Shown here: positions 33,465-42,065 of the stretch, in pieces
How positions within the stretch are numbered: the stretch's first letter is position 1
Layout: each line of letters opens with the position of its first letter
Assembly: GCF_001682855.1 (NCBI RefSeq)
Contig: NZ_MAQW01000023.1
Span: 328,338 to 392,337 of the forward strand
Direction of reading: 5' to 3'
DNA length: 64,000 bases
Source: Bacillus sp. FJAT-27264
GTDB taxonomy: Bacteria; Bacillota; Bacilli; Paenibacillales; Paenibacillaceae
Notes under the pieces: model-generated
The model's database searches: none
What the model was told of the DNA's origin: nothing
What the model saw: the letters and a program-made list of their open reading frames with translations, nothing else
Made by a program: the position numbers and the translations under genes

Positions 33465-34862
33465 GTGATGATGGTTATGCAGCTTCGCGCTCGTCTGCAA
33501 AAGAAACGCTTCCTGGAAAAGTACCTGTCCGGGGAGAGCATGGATTATCGGCAAATTATAGCGTTGTTTATTCCGGTTCTGATTGATCAGGCCTTCATTA
33601 TCGGGCTCAACCTGGTGAATACCGCGATGATCAGCTCATCGGGGGTAGCGGCGGTCAGTGCGGTCAATATGGTGGATGCGTTGAATATTTTCCTGATCAA
33701 CGTCTTTGTCGCGGTTGCCACCGGGGGAACGGTAGTAGTTGCACAGTATAAGGGAAGCGGCAATGATCGAATGGTCTCTCAGGCGACAGCAGGCTCCGTC
33801 ACTTCGGTGTCACTGATCGCGGTTGGCATTGGCCTTCTACTGATGGGCTTTCACACGCCTATACTTAACCTTCTGTTCGGGTCCGCTTCGGCCGACGTAT
33901 TGAATAGTGCGCGGGTCTATCTGATCGGCAGCAGCATCTCTTATCTGGGGATTGCTACAGTTCAGGCGGTGTGCGGAGCCTTACGGGGTGTCGGTAGAAC
34001 CCGGGCGTCTCTGGTACTGTCGTTGATCATGAACTTACTGTACGTTATCCTCAACGTAGTTTTCATTAACCTGCTGCATATGGGTGTGCTGGGGATGACA
34101 CTTGCGATTAATATCGCCCGCTATGTGGGAATGGCCTGTGCCTTGTACTATCTGTTCAAAGTAGACACTGCATTGCGTGTTCGTGTGCGCGACTTATTTC
34201 ATATTCCAATAGCCATGCTTCGAAAAATCATGTTCATCGGCCTGCCATTCGCTGCGGAGCAGATGTTCTTCAATGGCGGGAAGCTGCTGACCCAAGTATT
34301 CATTGTCAGCCTGGGCACCTACGCCATTGCGACCAATGCTATCGCGGGTTCGCTAGCTCTGGTGTTTCAGATTCCGGTCAGTGCGTTGTCACTAACCATT
34401 GTGACGGTGGTCGGCCAATGTATTGGAAGTGGAAATGTCGCTGATGCCAGAAAGTTCATCAAGGCTTTTCTCTGGATCGGTTCCGGATCGCTGGCACTGA
34501 TCGCCTTGATTCTGATGCCGCTGTTCCACCCGCTGGTATCGATCTTCTCGCCACCGCCGGAGATCATTCATGATCTGTTTGTAGTGCTGCTGGTCAATTC
34601 CATCGCCCAGGTACCGTTGTGGGCCATCAGCTTTGTCCTGCCATCCGCGCTACGGGCGGCGGGAGACTCCAAATTCACTTCAATCACCTCGATGCTGACC
34701 ATGTGGCTGTTCAGGGTAATTCTTGGGTACATCCTGGGAATCGTGCTCGGCTACGGTATTCTAGGGGTATGGCTGGCGATGAACAGTGAATGGGCGGTTC
34801 GTGGAGGTATTTTCCTGTGGCGGTTCCGCGGCAAGAAGTGGTACGCGCATAAGCTGATTTAA
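33465..34862 (+). CDS. MATE family efflux transporter
   Basis: Multidrug and toxin extrusion exporter of 465 aa with about 12 membrane segments. Conserved parts include LVNTAMISSSGVAAVSAVNM near the start, AVCGALRGVGRTRASL in the middle and AEQMFFNGGKLLTQVFIVSL at the beginning of the second half. The ATG at 33465 has only a weak AAAAGA-type ribosome site; other in-frame ATGs follow within a few codons. It is divergent from the MocR-like regulator and behind an operator-like repeat, which suggests it exports the compound that regulator senses. Confidence 0.93.
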   Translation: MMMVMQLRARLQKKRFLEKYLSGESMDYRQIIALFIPVLIDQAFIIGLNLVNTAMISSSGVAAVSAVNMVDALNIFLINVFVAVATGGTVVVAQYKGSGNDRMVSQATAGSVTSVSLIAVGIGLLLMGFHTPILNLLFGSASADVLNSARVYLIGSSISYLGIATVQAVCGALRGVGRTRASLVLSLIMNLLYVILNVVFINLLHMGVLGMTLAINIARYVGMACALYYLFKVDTALRVRVRDLFHIPIAMLRKIMFIGLPFAAEQMFFNGGKLLTQVFIVSLGTYAIATNAIAGSLALVFQIPVSALSLTIVTVVGQCIGSGNVADARKFIKAFLWIGSGSLALIALILMPLFHPLVSIFSPPPEIIHDLFVVLLVNSIAQVPLWAISFVLPSALRAAGDSKFTSITSMLTMWLFRVILGYILGIVLGYGILGVWLAMNSEWAVRGGIFLWRFRGKKWYAHKLI

Positions 34863-34914
34863 GATTCTGCGTTAAGCTGAATAAGAGACAAGACTATGAT
34901 AGGCATAACTTGGG

Positions 34915-34943
34915 GAGCTGCATGAAATATGCGGCTCTCTTTT
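34915..34943 (+). terminator. Terminator after the MATE gene
   Basis: GAGCTGCAT (34915-34923) pairs with ATGCGGCTC (34929-34937; one G-U pair), followed by TCTTTTT. Confidence 0.85.
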
Positions 34944-34969
34944 TGTATAGTAAATTGAAGAAAAAGGGA

Positions 34970-34998
34970 TTGATCCTAATGATTTCATCGTGTAAAAT
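34970..34998 (+). promoter_or_regulatory. SigA-type promoter of the LysE-like gene
   Basis: TTGATC (34970-34975), a 17-bp spacer, then TAAAAT (34993-34998), 41 bp before the start codon. Good match in sequence and spacing. Confidence 0.7.
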
Positions 34999-35038
34999 AA
35001 ATAATTACGCATAAATATACAGAGGTGATTTTAAAGAA

Positions 35039-35671
35039 ATGGCACTATTACTTACCTACGTTCTATTAGGATTCTCTATCGCTCTTCCAGTTGGTACGAT
35101 TACAATTGAAATGACGAAGCAGGGACTTAAGAATGGATTCATGCACGGATGGATTGTCGGACTGGGCGGAATGACCGTGGACATGTTGTTAATCATCGGG
35201 CTCTATTTGGGCCTGGCTTCGGTACTATCTCTTCCAATTATACAAGTGATTATGTGGCTAGTTGGTGCGCTGTTCTTATGTTACGTGGGCTATGATAGCA
35301 TCAAGAACGCGAATCATGATATTTCACTAGCCGGAGAGAAGAACACCAAATCGCTATTTTCATCTTATAAAAATGGATTGCTCGTTGCCGTTTCGCCAGG
35401 TAATCTTGTGTTCTGGGTGAGCGTCTTCGGCACCGTGCTCGCGGATTCATTCGACCAATCCAATAAAGGAAGCTTCCTGATCGTCGGCTTGGGGATCATG
35501 CTCGGCATTCTGATCCATGACTTGGGCCTAATGACGATTGTAGCGACTACGCGGAGAGCGTTGAACCACACGGCCATCAAATGGGTGACAATTGCAGCGG
35601 GCGTAGTCCTGATCGGTTTTGCAGGTTATTTCTTCTACCAGTTTGTGATGAGTGTAAAACAATATTTCTGA
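35039..35671 (+). CDS. LysE family amino-acid exporter
   Basis: Membrane protein of 210 aa with about six helices, typical size for LysE/RhtB exporters. The N terminus LGFSIALPVGTITIEMTKQGLKNG matches the family (ALPVGP-I-I--T---G), followed by a cytoplasmic loop and a second membrane half (FWVSVFGTVLADS). AGAGGTGAT lies upstream of the ATG. It stands alone under its own promoter. Substrate unknown; family members export basic amino acids, homoserine or threonine. Confidence 0.9.
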   Translation: MALLLTYVLLGFSIALPVGTITIEMTKQGLKNGFMHGWIVGLGGMTVDMLLIIGLYLGLASVLSLPIIQVIMWLVGALFLCYVGYDSIKNANHDISLAGEKNTKSLFSSYKNGLLVAVSPGNLVFWVSVFGTVLADSFDQSNKGSFLIVGLGIMLGILIHDLGLMTIVATTRRALNHTAIKWVTIAAGVVLIGFAGYFFYQFVMSVKQYF

Positions 35672-35995
35672 GTGAGCTCAGCCCTAAAGGTAAATTCTTT
35701 GCAAACTAAAATGAATTTTCTGTAACGAAGATCGCAATAATAGCCGTGATTATGGGCCGGTTACTGTCAGCAAAGAGAGGGAGCGGCTTTTTCCCGGCTT
35801 TACCCGTGTCTTCATCGGAATTAGAACTAACCTGTTATTGGAATTGGAGTGGAAGGCATCCAGTTCAGGATGTATATTAGTACTCGTGAAGTTACAAAGC
35901 AGTAAGGTTTCTTTCATAGGATCGTTACTTACCGCCACATCCTCCGTGCTAAGATGGTCCTAACATAAGCGCTATACACAAGGAGGAAGTTCACG
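35672..35995. other. Gap with no gene or clear signal
   Basis: I see no supported gene, strong hairpin or convincing promoter apart from the GGAGGAAG ribosome site of the following gene at about 35981-35988. Confidence 0.4.
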
Positions 35996-36595
35996 ATGAC
36001 TTTGAAACAACCTATTCTAAAAATAACCCTTGCTGCTGCATTGACCACCGTAGTTGGTGTAGGGGCCGTTATAGCGAATCCAAGCTTCCTGCCTGTAAGC
36101 CATGCTGCTTCCGCGAAAGCAACCGTACCTGCGGCGAGCTCGGCGTCAGAACAAGCCCTGAAGACCTTGAACAGCTTCTATAAGCCAGCGCTTAAAGGCC
36201 AATTCCCTGGCTCTGTCAGCGGACTGACCGTGGGCAAGAGCACTCGTCAGGATGTTTATAAATTGATCGGCAAGCCTGAGCAAAAGGCTCCAGATGCAGA
36301 TGCATTTGAAGTTTATCACGCGGAAATGGGCCATCCTGGATATGCAATTGCCTATAAACTGGACAAGATTCGCGAAATTCGCTACCTGGGCACAAATGTT
36401 GAACGCCAGACCAATATCGGCGGCATCACGATGAGTATGCTGAAGAAAAATTGGTTTGCTCCGACCTCTACAACTACCATTAAAAATGGCAAGCTCAAAC
36501 AAACAAAACTAACCTATGTTCGCGGTGATTATAAACTGGAGTTTATTTTCAACAGCAGCACGGATTTGGATCATATTAATTTGCTGCATTCTTAA
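35996..36595 (+). CDS. YjgB-like secreted protein (DUF4309)
   Basis: Secreted protein of 199 aa with a Sec signal peptide (about 1-37, ending SHAAS). The mature part SVSGLTVGKSTRQDVYKLIG, then AYKLDKIREIRYLG and YVRGDYKLEFIFN matches the Bacillus YjgB/DUF4309 family, a small beta-rich domain of unknown role. AGGAGGAAG precedes the ATG. It is a monocistronic gene followed by a terminator. Confidence 0.85.
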   Translation: MTLKQPILKITLAAALTTVVGVGAVIANPSFLPVSHAASAKATVPAASSASEQALKTLNSFYKPALKGQFPGSVSGLTVGKSTRQDVYKLIGKPEQKAPDADAFEVYHAEMGHPGYAIAYKLDKIREIRYLGTNVERQTNIGGITMSMLKKNWFAPTSTTTIKNGKLKQTKLTYVRGDYKLEFIFNSSTDLDHINLLHS

Positions 36596-36643
36596 TGCAC
36601 AAATAAGCAGGTTTTACCCAGGCTTTAAAATACTATTAAAAGC

Positions 36644-36688
36644 AGAACAGCGCTTCCCTAATAAGGAGGCGCTGTTCTGTTGTTTTTT
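36644..36688 (+). terminator. Terminator after the YjgB-like gene
   Basis: AGAACAGCGCTTCC (36644-36657) pairs with GGAGGCGCTGTTCT (36665-36678; one mismatch), followed by a T-rich tail. The remaining 230 bp up to the next gene show nothing I can name. Confidence 0.92.
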
Positions 36689-36919
36689 GAGAGGAGGAAA
36701 AAGGAATCGCCGGCCCCATCCGTTTCCAATCGGTGTACCTTAGAATCTGGATAAGGAAAACTGTCCTGATTCTCGATTCGAAGCAAGGGTTCAAAGTGTC
36801 AAAGAAACAGAGAAACGCATTTAAAGTGATCTTTGGGATTGTAAGCAAGATAGAATAGACCTATTTACTCTTCATAGGATAACATGAAGTGATCAAGAGC
36901 AGATAGGGGTTATTGGAAA

Positions 36920-37600
36920 TTGAAGAAATTAATTGTTTCTATTGTAGTGTTGACTTTATTAAGTACGGGTAGCGCTATGAACTCATCCTCATCCGAAGCC
37001 TTAGCTGATGCTGAGACAAAGTCTGCACAACAGAGTCAAATCATCCAAGATAAGATATTTAAGCTGTCTGATCAAACACTGAACGATGCGATTGCCTTGG
37101 CTAAAGATGATGATACTGTCCTTCAATCCTTTGAACGTTCTCGGTATTTACCGAGCGCTACCGATAAGATGAATCACGATCAACCAGAAGTAAAATTAAT
37201 TACACCTTATCTGTTGATTGTGAGAAAAGCTTATATGAAATTTGAAAATGACGAAGATTTTTCTTTGACCGATGCCAAGAAGGTAGTACATGATTATGAA
37301 AATTTGCTATTGTTATCCTTTGAAGTCACAGCTAAGGGGGATGAGATTGATTTTGCACGTAAAGTTGATATTTCCTTAAAGCAGGGAAGTACAGTTCTCC
37401 ATCCTTACGTCATCATCAATAAGGATAATGATGCTGTAGAATCTGAAAATTGGCCAAACTCGCCTGCGTACATAAATCGGTTATTTGTGCCTTTTGATAT
37501 TTTTGAGATTAACTACGCTCAGGATGCGGAGTTAATCTATCAATATGGCAGTAAAAAAGATACTGTTCGTTATAAAGTAGATTTCTCGAAAATCAAGTAG
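36920..37600 (+). CDS. Hypothetical secreted protein
   Basis: Protein of 226 aa from a TTG start (MKKLIVSIVVLTLLSTGSAM). It has a Sec signal peptide without a lipobox, so it is probably released. The mature part is rich in Asp, Lys and Glu and predicted mixed alpha/beta, and I recognise no family. The ribosome site is weak (GGGG at 36906-36909). The gene is more AT-rich than its neighbours. Its stop lies 14 bp from the stop of the convergent thiH with no terminator between. Confidence 0.7.
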   Translation: MKKLIVSIVVLTLLSTGSAMNSSSSEALADAETKSAQQSQIIQDKIFKLSDQTLNDAIALAKDDDTVLQSFERSRYLPSATDKMNHDQPEVKLITPYLLIVRKAYMKFENDEDFSLTDAKKVVHDYENLLLLSFEVTAKGDEIDFARKVDISLKQGSTVLHPYVIINKDNDAVESENWPNSPAYINRLFVPFDIFEINYAQDAELIYQYGSKKDTVRYKVDFSKIK

Positions 37601-37613
37601 TGTCTGCGCTCTA

Positions 37614-38717
37614 TCACACCAGAATATCCCAATCCTTGAACACCGGCTGCAATCCGTTCTGATACAGCATCTCCCTGATTTCAGACACACTTCGACCGTC
37701 GGAGATCTCAAACTGAGGGGTGCCTCCGTCGCTAACGTGTCCGCCTACTGCGGTTGATACACCTGCCGACATTTTGGTTACGCCAAGATGGATGAGCTGG
37801 TCGCGCAGATGTGCCGGTTCGCGGGTGGAGAGGGTAATTCCGGCCCGGGGCAGAAAAAGACGATACGCGAGTATAACCTGCACCAGCGCACTGTCGGTGA
37901 CATCCGAATCGGGATGATAATCTCCCAGAAACGGGCGGAACCTCGGGATCGACAGGCTGATTTCGCAGTCGAGATACTTGCTCTGCAAATAATTAGCATG
38001 CAGTGCTGTGATAAAAGCCTCTTGCCGCCAATCATGCAGGCCGAGCAGCGCGCCTATCGTGACAGAGCGATAGCCAGCCGCACAGCCTCGTTCAGGAGCA
38101 TCTAGACGAGCCCTGAAATTACGTTTAGGGCCTTTTATATGTAGTTTTCTGTATGTCTCCTGATGATAGACTTCCTGAAAGAGAGTCAAGCTGTCCACGC
38201 CCGCCTCTCCAAGCTCATGGTACTCCTGAACGGACAATGGGTTAACTTCGATGCCAATGGAAGAGAAGTGCTTCCGCAGCATTTGAACACATTCCTTCAT
38301 ATAACTGACTGAGGAGTCCTTAGGGGATTCACCTGTCAGCAGCAGGATATGCCGAATGCCGGTCTTGGCAATCGCGATGGCTTCTTTTTCGACTTCATCC
38401 ATGTCCAGCTTCTTACGCGGGAAATCATAAATATAGCTGAAACTGCAATATTCGCAATGATTCACACAGTAATCCGATACATAGATCGGCGTAAAGAGCT
38501 GCATCACCTGACCGAATTGACTGCGGGTGACCTGCTGCGCTTTCTGAGCGATAGCCTCCAGATGTCTCCCGGCGGCAGGAGAGAGGAGGGCAAGCAGGTC
38601 GTCTTCATTCATTTTAGGCTTAGTCAAAATGCGCTGGATATCCAGGTCCGTATATTCCGAGAAGCGCTCTCTAAACGGGAAGCGTTCTAATTCTAGCAGT
38701 CTATCGTAGAAGCTCAT
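37614..38717 (-). CDS. thiH: 2-iminoacetate synthase ThiH
   Basis: Radical SAM enzyme of 367 aa that splits tyrosine to dehydroglycine (2-iminoacetate) and p-cresol, providing the C2-N7 unit of the thiamin thiazole ring. The [4Fe-4S] site is Cys84, Cys88 and Cys91 (CVNHCEYC). Other ThiH segments: HILLLTGESP, GIEVNPLSVQEYHELGEAGV and LFQEVYHQETYRKLH. It is the last gene of the thiazole operon, 11 bp after thiG. Most Bacillus use the oxygen-dependent glycine oxidase ThiO for this step, so the choice of ThiH suits growth with little oxygen. Confidence 0.96.
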   Translation of the reverse strand: MSFYDRLLELERFPFRERFSEYTDLDIQRILTKPKMNEDDLLALLSPAAGRHLEAIAQKAQQVTRSQFGQVMQLFTPIYVSDYCVNHCEYCSFSYIYDFPRKKLDMDEVEKEAIAIAKTGIRHILLLTGESPKDSSVSYMKECVQMLRKHFSSIGIEVNPLSVQEYHELGEAGVDSLTLFQEVYHQETYRKLHIKGPKRNFRARLDAPERGCAAGYRSVTIGALLGLHDWRQEAFITALHANYLQSKYLDCEISLSIPRFRPFLGDYHPDSDVTDSALVQVILAYRLFLPRAGITLSTREPAHLRDQLIHLGVTKMSAGVSTAVGGHVSDGGTPQFEISDGRSVSEIREMLYQNGLQPVFKDWDILV

Positions 38718-38728
38718 GTTTTACCCTC

Positions 38729-39499
38729 CTATTGGCTCAGAAATCCGGTCAATGGCGAAGAAGCGGCGGCTTCCTGCTGTACCGGACCCAGCCCTGACAG
38801 ATAAGCGAGTCGGCCTGCTGTTACCGCATTCCGGAAGGCAGCCGCCATACCTAGCGGATCACGTGCGGTGGCGATAGCCGTATTCAGCAACACAGCAGCA
38901 GCTCCCATCTCCATGGCTTCCGCTGCTTCCGAAGGGCGGCCGATCCCTGCATCCACGATGACAGGCAGATCTACTTCCTCAATCATAATCCCGACAAGCT
39001 CTTTGGTCCGCAGACCCCGGTTGCTGCCGATGGGTGATCCAAGCGGCATCACCGCCGCCGCTCCAGCATCCCGCAGCCTGAGAGCAGCGCCCAGGTCAGG
39101 GGTCATGTAAGGAAGCACGACAAAGCCTTCCGCTGCTAGTACTTCTGTTGCGCGGATGGTCTCTATATTGTCGGGCAGCAAATAGCGCTGATCTTTAATG
39201 ACCTCAAGCTTGACCCAGTTGCCCATGTCAGCCGCTTTGGCGAGCCTGGCGATGCGGATGGCTTCTTCTGCACTCCGGGCACCGGAGGTGTTGGGAAGTA
39301 GCGTCATACTGTCAGGGATATGCTGTAAAATATTTTCCTCACCCCACTCGGGATTGACTCTTCTTAACGCGACAGTAATGACTTCAGCGCCTGATGCTGC
39401 AATCACCTCGGGAATTAGTGTGTTGCGGTTATACTTGCCGGTACCAATGAACAAGCGGCTGGTCAGTGCTTTGCCGCCAATCTGGAAGGTGTCGTTCAT
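38729..39499 (-). CDS. thiG: Thiazole synthase ThiG
   Basis: TIM-barrel enzyme of 256 aa that joins deoxyxylulose 5-phosphate, dehydroglycine and sulfur from ThiS thiocarboxylate into the thiazole phosphate. The Schiff-base lysine is Lys97 in NWVKLEVI. Phosphate-site and family sequences LFIGTGKYNRN, LPNTSGARSAEEAIRIARLA and VDAGIGRPSEAAEAMEMG are present. Normal length. It lies between thiF and thiH in the operon, with GAGGAG upstream of the ATG. Confidence 0.97.
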   Translation of the reverse strand: MNDTFQIGGKALTSRLFIGTGKYNRNTLIPEVIAASGAEVITVALRRVNPEWGEENILQHIPDSMTLLPNTSGARSAEEAIRIARLAKAADMGNWVKLEVIKDQRYLLPDNIETIRATEVLAAEGFVVLPYMTPDLGAALRLRDAGAAAVMPLGSPIGSNRGLRTKELVGIMIEEVDLPVIVDAGIGRPSEAAEAMEMGAAAVLLNTAIATARDPLGMAAAFRNAVTAGRLAYLSGLGPVQQEAAASSPLTGFLSQ

Positions 39500-39533
39500 A
39501 CGTAGAACTCCTCTCTTAAAGCCAAGTTATTTT

Positions 39534-40568
39534 TTAGCTAAAATATCGATGATAGAGCGTACGGGCCACGGCGGTATCCGACGTGCCGTGAATGAGTACC
39601 CGGCCATCCGGGAACAATGCAATCCGGTGCTTTTCTAAGTCCAACGACAGCATGTACGGATTTCTCCGCACTTTTCCATGCACTGCAAGCAATTCTTCCC
39701 ATGGCTCCAGATTCAGGAGAACTGCACGGGCCGGCCGGATCTGTACGGTATCTCTGCCGCATAATACAGCGCTCTTGGACAGATTGGTCGCAGACAGGAA
39801 GGGATAGACCGGTTTCTCGCCGCAGCTTGGACAGTCGGCACGTTTAAGCTGCTCCGTAGCGACCGAGACATGCCGATTCTCCCACAGGTCAAAGGAAACC
39901 AGCGTGCCGCGCAGAGAATCCTTCTGTCCGGAGAGCCATTTTAACGCCTCGGTCGTTTGGTAAGCGGCAGTCATCTGAACAGCTGGTTGAATGATGCCCA
40001 CCGTGTCGCAGGTATCGCCTTCCGCATGAAGCTCGTCAATCAGGCAGTGGAGGCAGGCGCTCTCTCCGGGGAGGACTGTCATGGAAATACCGCTGCTTCC
40101 TGTGCAAGCGCCGTAAATCCAAGGGATGCCTGCTTTGGCCGAGATATCGTTAATGATCATTCTGATTTCAAAATTGTCGGAAGCGTCGAGAATCAAATCG
40201 ACTCCGACTGTATACTCCCCAATCTCTTCGGCAGCAGCATCGGCTACAATCCCTTCCACGGTCACAGACGAGTTCACGCTTCGTAATCTTTGTGCGGCTG
40301 CGATAGCTTTGGGTAGTTTCTGCTCCGCATCGGCTTCACTGTACAAATTCTGGCGCTGCAGATTGCTCCATTCCACATAATCCCGGTCGACGATTCGTAT
40401 TCGGCCTACCCCGGCGCGGACCAGCGTCTCGGCAATAGCAGACCCCAGTGCGCCTGCACCCAGAACAAGCACACTGGAGCGGGCCAGTTTAGCTTGACCT
40501 TCCGCCCCTATGCCGTGAAAACGTACCTGACGGCTGTAACGCTCCTGTTCTCCCATAGCTAAAGCCAA
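39534..40568 (-). CDS. thiF: Sulfur-carrier adenylyltransferase ThiF
   Basis: E1-like enzyme of 344 aa that adenylates the C-terminal glycine of ThiS for thiocarboxylate formation. The nucleotide loop LVLGAGALGSAIAETL, the adenylation segment DNFEIRMIINDIS and zinc cysteines (CLHC, CPSC) are all present, as in MoeB/ThiF proteins. The TTG start at 40568 is 9 nt after GGAGGAGG, which lies in the last codons of thiS; an ATG 12 bp further in is possible. A C-terminal extension of about 80 residues after the CPSC pair is usual in Bacillota ThiF. Confidence 0.94.
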   Translation of the reverse strand: MALAMGEQERYSRQVRFHGIGAEGQAKLARSSVLVLGAGALGSAIAETLVRAGVGRIRIVDRDYVEWSNLQRQNLYSEADAEQKLPKAIAAAQRLRSVNSSVTVEGIVADAAAEEIGEYTVGVDLILDASDNFEIRMIINDISAKAGIPWIYGACTGSSGISMTVLPGESACLHCLIDELHAEGDTCDTVGIIQPAVQMTAAYQTTEALKWLSGQKDSLRGTLVSFDLWENRHVSVATEQLKRADCPSCGEKPVYPFLSATNLSKSAVLCGRDTVQIRPARAVLLNLEPWEELLAVHGKVRRNPYMLSLDLEKHRIALFPDGRVLIHGTSDTAVARTLYHRYFS

Positions 40569-40573
40569 TTCGC

Positions 40574-40777
40574 TCAGCCTCCTCCTACAAAATGTACAAA
40601 CTCTAACTGGTCACCTTCAGAGAGTGAGGTACGACCATAAGCTTTCCTCGGCACGACTTCACCATTAATTTCCACCAGAATTCGCCGTCCGCTCCAGGGC
40701 GATTCTGCCAAAACATCGGCAATAGTAATGCAATGCTCGCTTAGGAGAGTTGTTTTTCCGTTAAGTTGGACCTGCAT
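40574..40777 (-). CDS. thiS: Sulfur carrier protein ThiS
   Basis: Ubiquitin-like sulfur carrier of 67 aa, ending in the required Gly-Gly (FVHFVGGG). Start chosen at 40777 because GAGGAGGTG is 7 nt upstream and the product then has normal ThiS length; the frame stays open further upstream into the tenI end only by chance. It begins MQVQLNGKTTLLSEH. Its thiocarboxylate, made by ThiF and a cysteine desulfurase, donates sulfur to ThiG. It starts 4 bp after the tenI stop. Confidence 0.95.
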   Translation of the reverse strand: MQVQLNGKTTLLSEHCITIADVLAESPWSGRRILVEINGEVVPRKAYGRTSLSEGDQLEFVHFVGGG

Positions 40778-40781
40778 ATTT

Positions 40782-41426
40782 TCACCTCCTCTCAAGCCAT
40801 GCAGCCTGGATGGCTGTGCGGTATGCTTTTGCTTGTGCCGCTGGATCTGCTGCACTGCTAATTCCGGATAGTATGGCAATCCCCCCTGCACCGCGCCCGA
40901 TGACTGCTCCGGCATTGTCCGGATGAATTCCTCCGATGGCAATAACCGGGATAGAGCATCTCGTCACAGTTTCTTCGAGGAGGTTCAGACCTCGGGCAGG
41001 CAGGCCTGGCTTGCTGGTAGATTCATAGACATGGCCGAAAAGGCAGTAATCTGCTCCTTCACTTGCCGCGTCGACTGCTTCTTCTGGTGAATGGATGGAG
41101 CACCCGATGCGCATCTCTGAGACTAACGGCCGCGCCGCAGCTACAGGCAGGCTATGTCCTGCTAGCTGTACACCGCCCGCTTCTGAGGCGAGCGCGACAT
41201 CCAGCCGGTCGTTGATCACGATGGATTCAATAGGAATGCCTGCTTGCTGCATTTGATTTACGGCTTCGAGTAGCGCTTTGGCGGTAAGCTGTCTATTCCG
41301 CAGGTGGAAATAGTCAACGTAGGGGAGAACGGCTAGAGAAAGTCGCAGCCAATCTGCGAGCGGTATTCCTTCTGGGGAGATCAGATGCAGTTCAGGGCCG
41401 CTAACGGCGGGAAGTCGTTTTTTCAT
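40782..41426 (-). CDS. tenI: Thiazole tautomerase TenI (ThiE-like)
   Basis: TIM-barrel protein of 214 aa from the ATG at 41426 (GGGAGAG upstream). The frame is open to a GTG at 41480, but that abuts the riboswitch terminator. It belongs to the ThiE/TenI family. The stretch GCSIHSPEEAVDAASEGADY, then LFGHVYESTSKPGLPARGLN resembles Bacillus TenI (VLFGHVFETDCKKGLEGRG) and not thiamin phosphate synthase; it also lacks the HLGQxD motif of ThiE. TenI converts the ThiG product to the aromatic thiazole tautomer. First gene of the TPP-controlled operon. ThiE activity cannot be excluded from sequence alone. Confidence 0.87.
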   Translation of the reverse strand: MKKRLPAVSGPELHLISPEGIPLADWLRLSLAVLPYVDYFHLRNRQLTAKALLEAVNQMQQAGIPIESIVINDRLDVALASEAGGVQLAGHSLPVAAARPLVSEMRIGCSIHSPEEAVDAASEGADYCLFGHVYESTSKPGLPARGLNLLEETVTRCSIPVIAIGGIHPDNAGAVIGRGAGGIAILSGISSAADPAAQAKAYRTAIQAAWLERR

Positions 41427-41480
41427 AAAAGGAATCTCTCCCGATTGTGTATTGGTGTTAATCTTCATCGAATAGAGCAC

Positions 41481-41512
41481 AAAAAAGCCGCCTTCCTGAT
41501 CGGAAGACGGCT
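41481..41512 (-). terminator. Riboswitch-linked terminator of the thiazole operon
   Basis: On the minus strand AGCCGTCTTCC pairs with GGAAGGCGGCT and is followed by TTTTTT (41481-41486 on the plus strand). It lies between the TPP aptamer and tenI, so TPP binding probably favours termination here. Confidence 0.9.
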
Positions 41513-41564
41513 AAGCATGACAACGGAAAACAAGCCACAAAATAGGCAAGACCGGACTCTTAAC

Positions 41565-41650
41565 GCGCACTTCCCTACGCTGGTATTAACCAGATCAGGT
41601 TCAAAGGGTCCGAATGTTACATTCGTCTCAGCCTCGCGGCTCCCCTAGTG
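41565..41650 (-). ncRNA. TPP riboswitch (THI box)
   Basis: The minus strand carries the conserved TPP aptamer sequences: CTAGGGGAGCC, GCTGAGA, ACCCTTTGAACCTGATCTGG, and TAATACCAGCGTAGGGAAG. Position and orientation place it in the leader of tenI-thiS-thiF-thiG-thiH, with a terminator just downstream, so control is by premature termination when thiamin pyrophosphate is abundant. Confidence 0.98.
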
Positions 41651-41885
41651 TCGGTTCGTATGAGATTGTTAATGTCACTATACACGATTATTCAGGGAGT
41701 TACAATTGGGGATTATATCAAACCCTATGAGTTTAACACCGTTTTTTATACTACGAGCCCTTTTCAAAAGTATTGTTTCTAACATAAGAGATGGAGCCAA
41801 ATTAAACAGGGGGCTGTCGGAAGGGCGAAGCAAGCTGGAATGAAAAAGTCATCACGGTGCCGTGTAAAACTAAAGCAAGTTATTA

Positions 41886-41914
41886 TTGTAAAATCAACAA
41901 TGATTAGCTATGAT
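41886..41914 (+). promoter_or_regulatory. Promoter candidate of the cyclodeaminase/dehydratase operon
   Basis: TTGTAA (41886-41891), 17 bp, TATGAT (41909-41914). It would start a leader of about 145 nt containing the two hairpins before 42066. Confidence 0.5.
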
Positions 41915-41940
41915 ATATCTACAAATTAAATATCGTGCTT

Positions 41941-42033
41941 GTTTTTATCCCCGGGTAAAAACGAATAAAAGCATTGGATCTCATTCCCGTTAGGGCCTAT
42001 TTATTAGGAGGGGTGAGATTCAATGCTTTTTTT
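41941..42033 (+). terminator. Leader hairpin and terminator before the cyclodeaminase-like gene
   Basis: A small stem (GTTTTTA / TAAAAAC, 41941-41962) is followed by a long one: AAAAGCATTGGATCTCA (41967-41983) with TGAGATTCAATGCTTTT (42014-42030), then TTT. The stem ends 32 nt before the start codon and no gene lies upstream on this strand, so it looks like an attenuator and not the end of an operon. Confidence 0.75.
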
Positions 42034-42065
42034 AAACCTAATTCTACTTTCCAGAGGTGTCAAAA

